Positions 24,985 to 32,982 of a DNA stretch of 64,000 nt are shown here, piece after piece (the first letter of the stretch is position 1; every line of letters starts with the position of its first letter). This stretch comes from Brevundimonas intermedia (GTDB lineage Bacteria > Pseudomonadota > Alphaproteobacteria > Caulobacterales > Caulobacteraceae). The notes under the pieces were generated by a model. It was given only the letters and a program-made list of their open reading frames with translations. It was not told where the DNA came from and ran no database searches. Location: the NCBI RefSeq assembly GCF_004614235.1, contig NZ_SPVH01000006.1, positions 682,001 to 746,000 of the forward strand, in the 5' to 3' direction. Both the position numbers and the translations under genes were made by a program.

Positions 24985-26622
24985 TCAGCCCGCCAGGGCC
25001 GTCGCCACCACGGCCTTGGCCTCGGCCTGGACGGTGGCCAGATGGTCGGGGCCGAGGAAGGATTCGGCGTAGATCTTGTAGACATCCTCGGTGCCCGAGG
25101 GGCGGGCGGCGAACCAGGCGTCGGCGGTGACGACCTTGAGGCCGCCGATGGCCTCGCCGTTGCCGGGGGCCTGGGTCAGGATGTCGGTGATCGGTTGCCC
25201 GGCCAGGGTGGTGGCGGTGATGTCCGAAGGGCTCAGGGCGGCGAGGCGGGCCTTCTGCGTGCGGTTCGCCGGAGCGTCGACGCGGGCATAGACGGGCGCG
25301 CCGTATTGGTCGGTCAGGCCGGCGTAGAGCTGGCTGGCGCTGCTCCCCGTGCGGGCCTGGATCTCGGCGGCCAGCAGGCACAGGAGGAGACCGTCCTTGT
25401 CGGTGGTCCAGACCGTGCCGTCGTGGCGCAGGAAGGCGGCGCCGGCCGATTCCTCGCCGCCGAAGCCGACGGATCCGTCCAGCAGGCCGGGCACGAAATG
25501 CTTGAAGCCGACCGGGACTTCCAGCAGGCGGCGGCCCATGCCGGCGACGACGCGGTCGATCATGGACGACGAGACCAGCGTCTTGCCCACCGCCACGTCC
25601 GCGCCCCAGCCCGGCCGATTGGCGAACAGATAGGCGATGGCGGCGGCCAGGAAGTGGTTCGGGTTCATCAGGCCGGCGTCGGGGGTGACGATGCCGTGGC
25701 GGTCGGCGTCGGCGTCGTTGCCGAAGGCGACGTCGTATGACGCGCCGCCCTTCATCATGCCGATGAGACCGGCCATGGCGCAGGGCGACGAGCAGTCCAT
25801 GCGAATCTTGCCGTCGGCATCCAGCGGCATGAAGGCCCAGCGTGGATCGACGGCGTCATTGACCACGGTCAGGTTCAGCCGGTGGCGCGTGGCGATCTCG
25901 CCCCAGTAGGCCACGGCCGCGCCGCCCAGCGGGTCGGCGCCGATGCGGACCCCGACGTTTTGAATGGCGTCAAGGTCCAGAACGCTGGGCAGGTCGTCGA
26001 TATAGGCGGACAGATAGTCGAACCGGCCCGCCGTCGCATGGGCCTGGGCGAAGGGGACGCGACGGACCTCGGTCAGGCCGCCCTCGATCAACTGGTTGGC
26101 GCGGGCGGCGATGGCGGAAGTGGCCTCGCCCCCGGCCGGGCCGCCGGAGGGTGGATTGTATTTGATGCCGCCGTCGCGGGGCGGGTTGTGCGACGGGGTG
26201 ATCAGGATGCCGTCGGCTTTCCGCGCGTTCGTGCGGTTGTAGGTCAGGATGGCGTGGGAGACGGCGGGGGTGGGGGTGAAGCCGTCGCGGGCGTCGATCA
26301 GCACCTCGACCCCATTGGCGATCAGGACTTCCAGCGTGGTGCGGAAGGCGGGCTCGGACAGGCCGTGGGTGTCGCGACCGAGGAACAGCGGGCCGTCGAC
26401 GCCCTGGGTGGCGCGGTATTCGGCGACGGCCTGGGCGATGGCCAGGATGTGCGGTTCGTTGAAGGCGCCGTCCAGGCTGGACCCCCGGTGGCCCGAGGTG
26501 CCGAATGCGACCCGCTGCATCGGGTCGGTCATGTCCGGCCGCACGCCCTCATAGGCGCCGAGCAGGGCGTCGAGGTCGATCAGGTCTTCGGGGCGAGCCG
26601 TCTGGCCGGCGCGGTCATGCAT
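24985..26622 (-). CDS. pgm: Phosphoglucomutase (alpha-D-glucose phosphate-specific)
   Basis: Interconverts glucose-1-phosphate and glucose-6-phosphate, feeding glycogen and envelope sugar synthesis. At 545 aa it fits the E. coli Pgm class. The phosphoserine loop is [10 protein letters not shown], a second conserved loop is [20 protein letters not shown], the Mg-binding loop is [15 protein letters not shown], and the sugar-specificity loop is [34 protein letters not shown] is the phosphate-binding C-terminal domain. A small protein gene follows 4 bp after the stop. Confidence 0.95.
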   Translation of the reverse strand: MHDRAGQTARPEDLIDLDALLGAYEGVRPDMTDPMQRVAFGTSGHRGSSLDGAFNEPHILAIAQAVAEYRATQGVDGPLFLGRDTHGLSEPAFRTTLEVLIANGVEVLIDARDGFTPTPAVSHAILTYNRTNARKADGILITPSHNPPRDGGIKYNPPSGGPAGGEATSAIAARANQLIEGGLTEVRRVPFAQAHATAGRFDYLSAYIDDLPSVLDLDAIQNVGVRIGADPLGGAAVAYWGEIATRHRLNLTVVNDAVDPRWAFMPLDADGKIRMDCSSPCAMAGLIGMMKGGASYDVAFGNDADADRHGIVTPDAGLMNPNHFLAAAIAYLFANRPGWGADVAVGKTLVSSSMIDRVVAGMGRRLLEVPVGFKHFVPGLLDGSVGFGGEESAGAAFLRHDGTVWTTDKDGLLLCLLAAEIQARTGSSASQLYAGLTDQYGAPVYARVDAPANRTQKARLAALSPSDITATTLAGQPITDILTQAPGNGEAIGGLKVVTADAWFAARPSGTEDVYKIYAESFLGPDHLATVQAEAKAVVATALAG

Positions 26623-26658
26623 CGTCAGTCAATCAATCGTTGTCGGAAAAAGGGGCGA

Positions 26659-27510
26659 TCAGGCGCCGGCGAAGGTGTCGCACGACGCAGGGTCGCCCGA
26701 TTGATAGCCGCGTTGCAGCCATTCGACCCGCTGGGCCGACGAGCCATGGGTGAAGCTTTCGGGCGAGACCCGTCCGCCGCCGCGCCGTTGCAGGGTGTCG
26801 TCGCCGATGGCCTGGGCGGTCTTCATGCCCTCTTCGATATCGCCCGGCTCCAGCGCCACCTGACCGTTGGAGACGGCCGAGGCGTTCCTGGCCCAGACGC
26901 CGGCGTAGCAGTCGGCCTGAAGCTCCAGGGCTACGGAATACTGATTGGCCTCGGCCTCGCCCTGGGCGCGCTGCTGGGCCTGGCGGACCTGATCGGAGGT
27001 GCCCGTCAGGGTCTGGACGTGGTGGCCGAACTCGTGGGCGATGACATAGGCGCGGGCGAAATCGGCGCCGGAGGCCCCAAGCTGTGTCTCCATCTCCTCC
27101 CAGAAGCCGAGGTCCAGATAGACGGTCTTGTCGGTCGGGCAATAGAAGGGGCCCATGGCCGACTGGCCGTAGCCGCAGCCGGTTCCGGTGCCCTGTTCGT
27201 AGATGACGACATTGGGTGACTGGTAGCCGTCGAGCTTCTGAGACCAGACGTCATCGATATTGCTGCCGATGACATCGACGAAGCGTCCAGCTTGGTCTTT
27301 CGGCGTGCCGACCTCGCCCTGTTGCTGCTCCGCGCCGACGCCGCCGAACTGGCTGGCCAGTTGGGTGGTGGTCGAGGGATCGATGCCGAAGACGAGATAG
27401 CCGATGATGGCCAGAACCCCGACGCCCAGGCCGCCGCCCGCGATGGCGCCGCCGCCCATTCCACGCCGATCCTCGACGCCGCCGCCTGTCCGTCCGCCCT
27501 GCCAGCGCAT
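26659..27510 (-). CDS. Neutral zinc metallopeptidase, YpfJ family
   Basis: A 283-aa membrane-anchored protein. A Gly-rich N-terminal stretch (GGRTGGGVEDRRGMGGGAIAG) leads to one transmembrane helix (VGVLAIIGYLVFGID). The rest, presumably periplasmic, carries the zinc-protease motif AYVIAHEFGHHVQTLTG (HExxH) and a downstream LELQADCYAGVWA Glu/Asp segment. The C-terminus (FTHGSSAQRVEWLQRGYQSG) is typical of the family. Physiological substrate is not known. Start at 27510 (MRWQGGRTG) rather than the upstream CTG/GTG-like extension. It is followed on the same strand by pgm 37 bp away. Confidence 0.9.
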   Translation of the reverse strand: MRWQGGRTGGGVEDRRGMGGGAIAGGGLGVGVLAIIGYLVFGIDPSTTTQLASQFGGVGAEQQQGEVGTPKDQAGRFVDVIGSNIDDVWSQKLDGYQSPNVVIYEQGTGTGCGYGQSAMGPFYCPTDKTVYLDLGFWEEMETQLGASGADFARAYVIAHEFGHHVQTLTGTSDQVRQAQQRAQGEAEANQYSVALELQADCYAGVWARNASAVSNGQVALEPGDIEEGMKTAQAIGDDTLQRRGGGRVSPESFTHGSSAQRVEWLQRGYQSGDPASCDTFAGA

Positions 27511-27598
27511 GTATCGTTCTCCGCCCGATGCTCGATAAGCTAGGCCGGAACGCAGGGGCAAGGGAAGGGATGCGTCAGGTCGCGCGCTTCATTGGCCT

Positions 27599-27988
27599 TT
27601 ACTGGGGACGGGCCAGCCAGTCGTCGATCTGGCTCATGCCCTGGGCCGTCTGCTGGCGGCGTTCGGCGGCGGACTGGCGCAAGGCCCGCTCCTGCTCGGG
27701 GCTGTAGAGGGGGCGGGGCGGCAGGGCGTAGGCGGCCGCCGGTTCGCGCGCGGCCTCGATGCCGCGCAGGCGAAGCTGGGTCTCGATCTGTTGCTGGCGG
27801 GCCTGGTCGGCGTTCGACTGGGATTGGGCGCGCAGGCGGTCGTTTTCGTAGCGATGCTGGTCGGCGATGGCCGCAGGGACGCCGCCCGGATAGGCGCCGT
27901 AGGGCCGTCCGGGCTGGGGATAGGTCTGGGCCAGGGCGGGGGTCGCGGTCGTCGCCAGTAGGGCCGTCAGGGTCAGGATGCGTCGCAT
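27599..27988 (-). CDS. Secreted hypothetical protein, 129 aa
   Basis: MRRILTLTALLATTATPALA is a clear Sec signal peptide with A-x-A cleavage before QTYPQPG. The mature part is Pro/Tyr-rich at first, then a long Arg/Gln-rich helical stretch (YENDRLRAQSQSNADQ, ARQQQIETQLRLRG) and ends MSQIDDWLARPQ. No catalytic motif or cysteine. It is probably a periplasmic helical protein; function unknown. Confidence 0.7.
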   Translation of the reverse strand: MRRILTLTALLATTATPALAQTYPQPGRPYGAYPGGVPAAIADQHRYENDRLRAQSQSNADQARQQQIETQLRLRGIEAAREPAAAYALPPRPLYSPEQERALRQSAAERRQQTAQGMSQIDDWLARPQ

Positions 27989-28094
27989 GAAAGGGATGTG
28001 GGGGCGCAGGCCGTTCGCGCCAAGCGGAGCCGCAACCCTTTGAGTTTCTGTGGGTTCATCGCGTCGAACCCCTCTCTCGAATGGAGACATTCTC

Positions 28095-28649
28095 ATGGCC
28101 CAATCCCTTTCCGGCAAGACCGTCGCCATCCTGGCGACCGACGGCGTCGAGCTGATCGAACTGAATGAACCGATGAAGGCGCTGAAGGATGCAGGCGCGG
28201 TGGTCGAGATCGTGTCATTGCAGGCCGGCGATTTCCAGGGCTTCGACCATCTGACGCCGGGCGACACGGTGACGGCGGACAAGGCCGTGGCGGCGGTGGA
28301 TGCGGCGTCTTACTCCGCTCTGCTGCTGCCGGGCGGGGTGGCGAACCCGGACCTGCTTCGGGCCGATGCGGATGCGGTGAAGTTCGTGCGGGCCTTCTTC
28401 GATGCAGGCAAGCCGGTCGCCGCCATCTGTCACGCGCCCTGGCTGCTGATCGAGGCGGGGGTGGTCGAGGGGCGCACGATGACGTCCTTCGAAAGCCTCC
28501 GCACCGACCTGAAGAATGCGGGCGCGATCGTTGTGGACGAAGAGGTGGTGGTGGATCGGGGCCTAGTCACGAGCCGCAAGCCCGACGACATCCCGGCCTT
28601 CAACGCCAAGATGATCGAGGAATTCGGCGAGGGGCGGCACAACGCCTAA
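28095..28649 (+). CDS. DJ-1/PfpI family protein (type 1 glutamine amidotransferase-like)
   Basis: A 184-aa cytosolic protein of the PfpI/YhbO class, members of which act as deglycases, chaperones or proteases in stress protection. KTVAILATDGVELIELNEP opens the Rossmann-like fold and carries the conserved acidic residue. YSALLLPGGVANPDLLR follows, and the nucleophile elbow Cys-His lies in PVAAICHAPWLLIEAGVV. GRTMTSFESLRTDLKNAGA and LVTSRKPDDIPAFNAKMIEE are typical of YhbO-like proteins. GGAG at 28083 supports the ATG. Its stop overlaps the convergent methyltransferase stop by 3 bp. Confidence 0.9.
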   Translation: MAQSLSGKTVAILATDGVELIELNEPMKALKDAGAVVEIVSLQAGDFQGFDHLTPGDTVTADKAVAAVDAASYSALLLPGGVANPDLLRADADAVKFVRAFFDAGKPVAAICHAPWLLIEAGVVEGRTMTSFESLRTDLKNAGAIVVDEEVVVDRGLVTSRKPDDIPAFNAKMIEEFGEGRHNA

Positions 28650-29296
28650 GGCATGGCCCAGACGGAGGACCGCTTGATCTCCTGGTCCTCCAGCTCGCGC
28701 GAGGTCGGGACGCGGTATTCCGCCAGGAAATCCAGGCCCGTGCGCGGGAAATAGGTGCGCCCCGGATCGCCGATCAGGACGCGCGTTCCCCTGGCGCGGG
28801 CCTGGGCCAGCCAGGCCAGGACCGCGTCGGTCATCGGGCGTTCGTAGCAGATGTCGCCGGCGCAGATGACCTCGACATCCGGCGGGGCGGTGTCCAGCAA
28901 GTTGGTCTGGGTGAAGTCCAGCGTCACCCCATTGGCCCTTGCATTGGCGGCGACGGCGGCCTGGCAAAAGGGATCGATGTCGGCGCACAGGACCGAAGTC
29001 GCACCGGCCTGCATCGCCGCCACGCCGACCAGGCCCGAGCCGGCGGCGAAATCCAGCACCCGCTTTCCGGCCACCGCGTGCGGATGATCCAGGATATAGC
29101 GGCTGAGCGCCTGTCCCCCCGCCCAGGCGAAGGCCCAGAACGGCGGCGGCACGCCCATCTCGCCCAACTCCTCCTCCGTCAGCCGCCAGATCGGCGTGAT
29201 CTCGTCCGCCAGCCACAACGAGATCTCCGGCGCATGCGGCACGGGCTGGAGCCGCGTGTTGGCGCGGATGAAGGCGGCGGGATCGAGGACGGTCAT
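28646..29296 (-). CDS. Class I SAM-dependent methyltransferase (possibly ETF-beta lysine methyltransferase type)
   Basis: The 216-aa protein has the SAM motifs VLDFAAGSGLVGVAAMQAG (motif I) and SVLCADIDPFCQAAVAANA (motif II), with VICAGDICYERP at the substrate loop (a DxxY-like motif). The N-terminal PEISLWLADEITPIWRLT and PPPFWAFAWAGGQALSRYI resemble bacterial relatives of mammalian METTL20, which methylate electron transfer flavoprotein beta; annotation pipelines often call them nicotinamide N-methyltransferase-like. The substrate is an inference. The ATG overlaps the desaturase stop (ATGA), so both form an operon. Confidence 0.8.
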   Translation of the reverse strand: MTVLDPAAFIRANTRLQPVPHAPEISLWLADEITPIWRLTEEELGEMGVPPPFWAFAWAGGQALSRYILDHPHAVAGKRVLDFAAGSGLVGVAAMQAGATSVLCADIDPFCQAAVAANARANGVTLDFTQTNLLDTAPPDVEVICAGDICYERPMTDAVLAWLAQARARGTRVLIGDPGRTYFPRTGLDFLAEYRVPTSRELEDQEIKRSSVWAMP

Positions 29297-30240
29297 TCAG
29301 GCTGGCGCGTAACTGCCTTGAGCACGCTGACGTAGCCCGGCGCGACCTCCATGGCCGCAGCCTGGGGCCGGGCGTGGATGGCGCGGTGCAGGCGCGGCAG
29401 CTTCCAGCAGGGCACATGCATGAACAGGTGGTGCTCGGCGTGGAAGTTGACCCAGTAGGGGGCGATGAAGGCGCGCTCCCACCAGGAGGCGCGGGTGGTG
29501 CGGGCGGCGCGGAAGGGATCGTCGGCCGAGCCCTGGACGCAGGCGTGTTCGGCGATGTTCCTCAGCCGCGTCACCATCGGAAACCAGGTCGCCATCGGCA
29601 GCAGCCACAGGGCGAAGAAGGCCCACCACGCGCCGGCGACGATGAAGCCGGCCAGCAGGACGGCGTTGAAGGCGAGGAAGGGCAGGACGGATCGGCCGGT
29701 GACGATGGACCCATAATCATGGGCGCTATCGCCTTTGGGGCTGCTTGAGCGCGCTTGCGCCATCGGCAGCAGCACACGCTGCTTGAAGAAGGTCTGGCCC
29801 GTCAGGTCGCGGATCAGCTTGCGGCGCAGCGAGCCGGGCGTGACGGGGAAGGGCGCCGACAGCATCAGGTCGGGATCCTCGGCCTGCTGGGCGAAACGGT
29901 GGTGGGTCAGGTGATAGGGGCGATAGGCCTTCAGGCTGGCGCCGATCGGCACGGCGCACAGCCAGTGGCCCAGGACATCGTTCAGGCGGGGCGACTTGGA
30001 CAGGCCGCCGTGCGCGGCCTCGTGCATCAATATGGCCAGTCCCAGCTGGCGCGTGCCGACGATCATGACGCACAGCGGGATCAGCCAGGGGATCAGCACG
30101 CCCGCGATCACCGCCAGCGCGATCACCGCCCAGCAATGCACGACCAGCAGCGGCCCGGCCCAGGCCGACCGGGTCTGGAACGGCGCCCATCCCTCGGGCG
30201 TGAACAGGGCCGATGGGGCGATGCGCGGGGCGGCGGACAT
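29293..30240 (-). CDS. Membrane fatty acid desaturase
   Basis: A di-iron acyl desaturase/hydroxylase of 315 aa. The three histidine boxes are present: MHEAAHGGLS (HxxxH), YHLTHHRFAQQAEDPD (HxxHH) and NFHAEHHLFMHVP (HxxHH), with an extra IAEHACVQG. Several hydrophobic helices lie before and between the boxes (LLVVHCWAVIALAVIAGVLI, AFNAVLLAGFIVAGAWW). Likely introduces double bonds into membrane lipids or modifies a carotenoid; position and substrate are not deducible. It is the first gene of the pair with the overlapping methyltransferase. It is divergent from the XRE operon by about 125 bp. Confidence 0.88.
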   Translation of the reverse strand: MSAAPRIAPSALFTPEGWAPFQTRSAWAGPLLVVHCWAVIALAVIAGVLIPWLIPLCVMIVGTRQLGLAILMHEAAHGGLSKSPRLNDVLGHWLCAVPIGASLKAYRPYHLTHHRFAQQAEDPDLMLSAPFPVTPGSLRRKLIRDLTGQTFFKQRVLLPMAQARSSSPKGDSAHDYGSIVTGRSVLPFLAFNAVLLAGFIVAGAWWAFFALWLLPMATWFPMVTRLRNIAEHACVQGSADDPFRAARTTRASWWERAFIAPYWVNFHAEHHLFMHVPCWKLPRLHRAIHARPQAAAMEVAPGYVSVLKAVTRQPE

Positions 30241-30306
30241 GCGCTGAGTTTAGCCCCTGAAGCGCGTCTGGAAAAGCAACGGATCAATGTGGGGCAGGCC
30301 TGACAA

Positions 30307-30358
30307 AAAGTCAGGTTGACATGACATTGGGATGATGTCAGGTTGTCCTTACAAAAGG
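30307..30358 (+). promoter_or_regulatory. Two tandem operator-like repeats before the XRE operon
   Basis: Copies at 30307-30331 (AAAGTCAGGTTGACATGACA...) and 30334-30358 (GATGTCAGGTTGTCCTTACA...) share the pattern wwGTCAG..T..C.T.ACA...GG with 27-bp periodicity. The second contains the dyad TGTCAGG-TTGT-CCTTACA. A TTGACA at 30316 falls inside the first copy and could be the -35. A third copy precedes the hydrolase gene at 30977. Confidence 0.65.
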
Positions 30359-30367
30359 AGAGCCAAG

Positions 30368-30775
30368 ATGTTTGCTGCCTGGAAAGACGGAACGCCCGCG
30401 CACCGACGCTATATCCTCCGCACGATGGCGTTTTCCGTGCCCTATGTCGCGATCTGCGTATCGATGATGACGACGGACGCGTTCGATCAGGTCGTGGGCA
30501 CGCCGGCGGCGTGGGGGCTGGCGGCGGTGCTGTCGGCGCCGGTGATCGGCCAGATCTGGGCGACCCTGGCGCTGATGCGCGAGAGCGACGAGTTCGTGCG
30601 CGGCGTGACCGCCAAACAGTTCATCGTGGCGGCGGGCCTGGCGATGGCCGTGGCGACGTTCTGGGGCTTTGGCGAGAGTTTCGCCGGGGCGCCGCATATG
30701 CAGACCTGGCTGATCGTGCCTTTGTTCTGGGCGATGTACGGCGTGGTTTCGTCCTTCATAAAGACCAGCCGATGA
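30368..30775 (+). CDS. Integral membrane protein of unknown function, 135 aa
   Basis: Four hydrophobic segments are visible: MAFSVPYVAICVSMMT, GTPAAWGLAAVLSAPVIGQIW, KQFIVAAGLAMAVATFWGF and MQTWLIVPLFWAMYGVVSSF. No enzyme motif. AAAAGGAGAG sits at ideal spacing before the ATG. The stop overlaps the ATG of the XRE regulator (ATGA), a pairing of small membrane protein and short XRE regulator that recurs in proteobacteria. The operon probably includes the hydrolase at 31012. The protein may sense something in the membrane for the regulator; that is inference. Confidence 0.75.
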   Translation: MFAAWKDGTPAHRRYILRTMAFSVPYVAICVSMMTTDAFDQVVGTPAAWGLAAVLSAPVIGQIWATLALMRESDEFVRGVTAKQFIVAAGLAMAVATFWGFGESFAGAPHMQTWLIVPLFWAMYGVVSSFIKTSR

Positions 30776-30972
30776 AGAACCGTCTGAAGCTTCTGCGGGT
30801 CGAGCGTGGCTGGACTCAGGAACAGATGGGACAGGCGCTGGGGGTGTCGCGCCAGGCGGTGATCGCCCTGGAGACCGAGCGGCACGATCCGTCGCTGGAC
30901 CTGGCCTACCGCATCGCCGCCGTGTTCGAACGGCCGGTCGAAGAGATATTCGAGAACCCGCACGCGGGCTGA
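30772..30972 (+). CDS. Short XRE-family helix-turn-helix regulator
   Basis: 66 aa, almost entirely one HTH_3 domain: LKLLRVERGWTQEQMGQALG then VSRQAVIALETERHDPSLDL and IAAVFERPVEEIFEN. This is the minimal-length class (about 65-70 aa) that often pairs with a small membrane protein gene, as here by an ATGA overlap. Three copies of one motif flank the operon, two in front of the membrane protein gene and one between this gene and the hydrolase. Autoregulation plus control of the hydrolase is the simplest reading. Confidence 0.9.
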   Translation: MKNRLKLLRVERGWTQEQMGQALGVSRQAVIALETERHDPSLDLAYRIAAVFERPVEEIFENPHAG

Positions 30973-30976
30973 CCTG

Positions 30977-31001
30977 AAAGTCAGAATAACCTTACATTTG
31001 G
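30977..31001 (+). promoter_or_regulatory. Third copy of the operator-like repeat, before the hydrolase gene
   Basis: AAAGTCAG-AATAAC-CTTACATTTGG matches the copies at 30307 and 30334 at the conserved positions, and like the second copy runs straight into GGAGAG and the start codon. It begins 5 bp after the XRE gene stop. Confidence 0.6.
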
Positions 31002-31011
31002 AGAGTTGACG

Positions 31012-31938
31012 ATGATGTACGTCCGTTCGGGCGCGCGCCCGATGCTGCGCGCCCTTTTCCTGGCCTCGGCCGTCGCCCTGACGTCCGGCGCGACGGTCGC
31101 TGCAGCGCGAGCGGAGACAGTTGCGGTTGCGCCCTTCGTCTCGGACCGGCTGTCGGTCGAGGTGGTCGGGACGGGGCCTGACGTGATCCTGATCCCTGGT
31201 CTGGCGTCCTCGCGCGAGGTGTGGCGGGCGACGGCGGATCGGCTGAAGGCGACACACCGGGTGCATCTGGTGCAACTGGCTGGGTTCGCCGGCGAGCCCT
31301 GGACCCATGGCGACGGCGCCTTCGTCCAGCCCGAGGTCGAAGAACTGGCGCGCTACATCCGCGAGGCCGGACTGAACCGGCCGGCGGTGATCGGCCATTC
31401 GATGGGCGGTCTGAGCGGCCTGTTGCTGGCGCAGCAGCAGCCGGGTCTGGTGGGGCAGGTGATGACGGTCGATTCCCTGCCCTTCTACAGCGCCATGTTC
31501 GGGCCGACCGCGACAGCCGAAAGCGCACGACCGTTCGCGGACCAGGCGGCGGGTATGATCCTGGGGGCGGACGAGGCGAGCTTCCGCACCCAGCAGGAGG
31601 CGACGGCGCGGACCTTGTCGCGGACGCCGTCGGAACAGGCGCGGATCGTGGCCTGGTCGATGGCGACCGACCGGCACGCGATGGCCTCGGCGATAAAGGA
31701 TGTGATGACCACCGACGCGCGGCCGGGGCTGGCGGCCATGACGACGCCTGTGACGGCGCTGTACGCCGCCGATGCGGACGGCGGCCCGCCGGCGGCGCTG
31801 GCCGACGGGATGTGGGGGCGGGAGTATGCGGCTTTGCCGGGCGTGACGCTGATCCGGGTCGATGGATCGCGGCACTTCATCATGGCGGACCAGCCCGAGC
31901 GGTTCGCCGAACTGGTGGATGCGTTCTTGGCGGAGTGA
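31012..31938 (+). CDS. Exported alpha/beta hydrolase
   Basis: The N-terminus (LRALFLASAVALTSGATVAAARA) is a Sec signal peptide, so the enzyme is periplasmic or secreted. The fold shows VILIPGLASSREVW (oxyanion loop), the nucleophile elbow VIGHSMGGLSGLLLA, ALYAADADGG near the acid and DGSRHFIMADQPERFAELV with the catalytic His. 308 aa from ATG 31012; ATG 31015 and TTG 31006 are alternatives, and GGAGAG at 31000 suits 31012. Substrate unknown (esterase, lactonase or similar). A shared motif links it to the XRE regulator just upstream. Confidence 0.85.
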   Translation: MMYVRSGARPMLRALFLASAVALTSGATVAAARAETVAVAPFVSDRLSVEVVGTGPDVILIPGLASSREVWRATADRLKATHRVHLVQLAGFAGEPWTHGDGAFVQPEVEELARYIREAGLNRPAVIGHSMGGLSGLLLAQQQPGLVGQVMTVDSLPFYSAMFGPTATAESARPFADQAAGMILGADEASFRTQQEATARTLSRTPSEQARIVAWSMATDRHAMASAIKDVMTTDARPGLAAMTTPVTALYAADADGGPPAALADGMWGREYAALPGVTLIRVDGSRHFIMADQPERFAELVDAFLAE

Positions 31939-31943
31939 TGCAG

Positions 31944-32134
31944 ATCCTCCCCCGAGCAGCGCAGCGAAACGGGGAGGGGGACCGCGCCCCCGGGTCTCGC
32001 CTCCGGCGAGCCCGAAGACAGGCTCCGCGGGGTGGAGGGGGCGAGAACCGCACGAATCTGAAATGGGGAGGTCGGCGATGCGTCCGCCCCCTCCACCCCT
32101 TCGGGGTCCCCCTCCCCCGCAGGCGGGGGAGGAT
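31944..32134. repeat. Paired palindromic extragenic element, family A copy 3
   Basis: Ends GATCCTCCCCCG and CGGGGGAGGAT are complementary, and each half has its own palindrome (CCCCCTCC...GGAGGGGG, CCCCTTCGGGGTCCCC). Located between the convergent hydrolase and lipoprotein genes. No gene is supported in this stretch. Confidence 0.75.
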
Positions 32135-32143
32135 TTCCAAGCC

Positions 32144-32968
32144 TCAGCCGTTCTTCGGCGTCACGTCGCCCGCCTGAGCGGGGGCGCCGTCGAACTGGTC
32201 GGCGTAGGCGGGGTTGAGCAACGCGCGGAAGGTGGATTGCGGCAGGGCGATCCAGTAGGGACCGTCCGAATAGGGGCCGATCTGATACGGTCCCATCAGG
32301 AAGGTGACGCCTCCCGCCTTGCCCGGCATCGTGCCCGGCGTCAGGACGAACGGGGTCGAGACGGCCTTGGGGCAGGTCCACATCTTGCCGTCCAGGGTCG
32401 CGGTCTCCGATCCCGGCGAGCGGGCCTGTTTGGCGGCGTTGGCGGCGGCGCACAGGGCCTTGTCCAGCACCGACAGGTCCGCGCCCGGCCGGAACAGGTC
32501 GGCGAAGCCCAGCCGCTTTTTGGTCGTCTTGTCCCAGATCACCGAGGCGAAGCTGGTGTTGGGGTGGGCGCCGCCGGTGAACTCGAAATCGGTGCGGGCC
32601 AGGCTGACCAGTTTGGGGGTCTCCGCTCCTGGAGCAAAGGCGATGGTCTTTTCGTAGGGGTTGGGGCCGCCGCCCGCCTCGCTGAGATCGGCCTGGGCGC
32701 CTTCCTCGAACTGCTTCAGATCGCGCACCATGTCGGCATAGAGGGCGGCGTGCAGGGCTGGCGTGGTCTTGACCGTCTGGGGCAGGGTCAGTTTGACGGT
32801 GGCGTAGGGGGTCTTGCTGTCATAGCCGACCGGGGTGTTGGACACAGGCGCGGCGGCGGCGGGCGGCGCCTTGGCCTGGGCCGGGGCCTTGTCCTCGCTG
32901 CGCTGGCAGGCGGCCAAGGTCGCGGCGACGGCGACGGACAGCAACAGGAGGCGGGCGGGGTGGGGCAT
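32144..32968 (-). CDS. Lipoprotein with DUF4163/DUF3298 (RsiV/PdaC-like) domains
   Basis: MPHPARLLLLSVAVAATLAACQ is a lipoprotein signal with lipobox LAAC, giving a lipidated Cys at about residue 21. An Ala/Pro/Lys linker follows, then a domain beginning PYATVKLTLPQTVKTTPALH (DUF4163-like) and a second with FEFTGGAHPNTSFASVIWD and GFADLFRPGADLSVLDKAL (DUF3298-like). Such proteins are extracytoplasmic and related to lysozyme-sensing RsiV and deacetylase PdaC accessory domains. AAGGAG just before 32968 fixes the start. The function here is unknown. Confidence 0.8.
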   Translation of the reverse strand: MPHPARLLLLSVAVAATLAACQRSEDKAPAQAKAPPAAAAPVSNTPVGYDSKTPYATVKLTLPQTVKTTPALHAALYADMVRDLKQFEEGAQADLSEAGGGPNPYEKTIAFAPGAETPKLVSLARTDFEFTGGAHPNTSFASVIWDKTTKKRLGFADLFRPGADLSVLDKALCAAANAAKQARSPGSETATLDGKMWTCPKAVSTPFVLTPGTMPGKAGGVTFLMGPYQIGPYSDGPYWIALPQSTFRALLNPAYADQFDGAPAQAGDVTPKNG

Positions 32969-32982
32969 GAAAGGCTCCTTCA

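Noticed and set aside
31950..32177. Several short frames in the gap between the hydrolase and lipoprotein genes
   Set aside because: They are translations of the family A repeat, rich in Arg/Pro/Gly, with no start signal.
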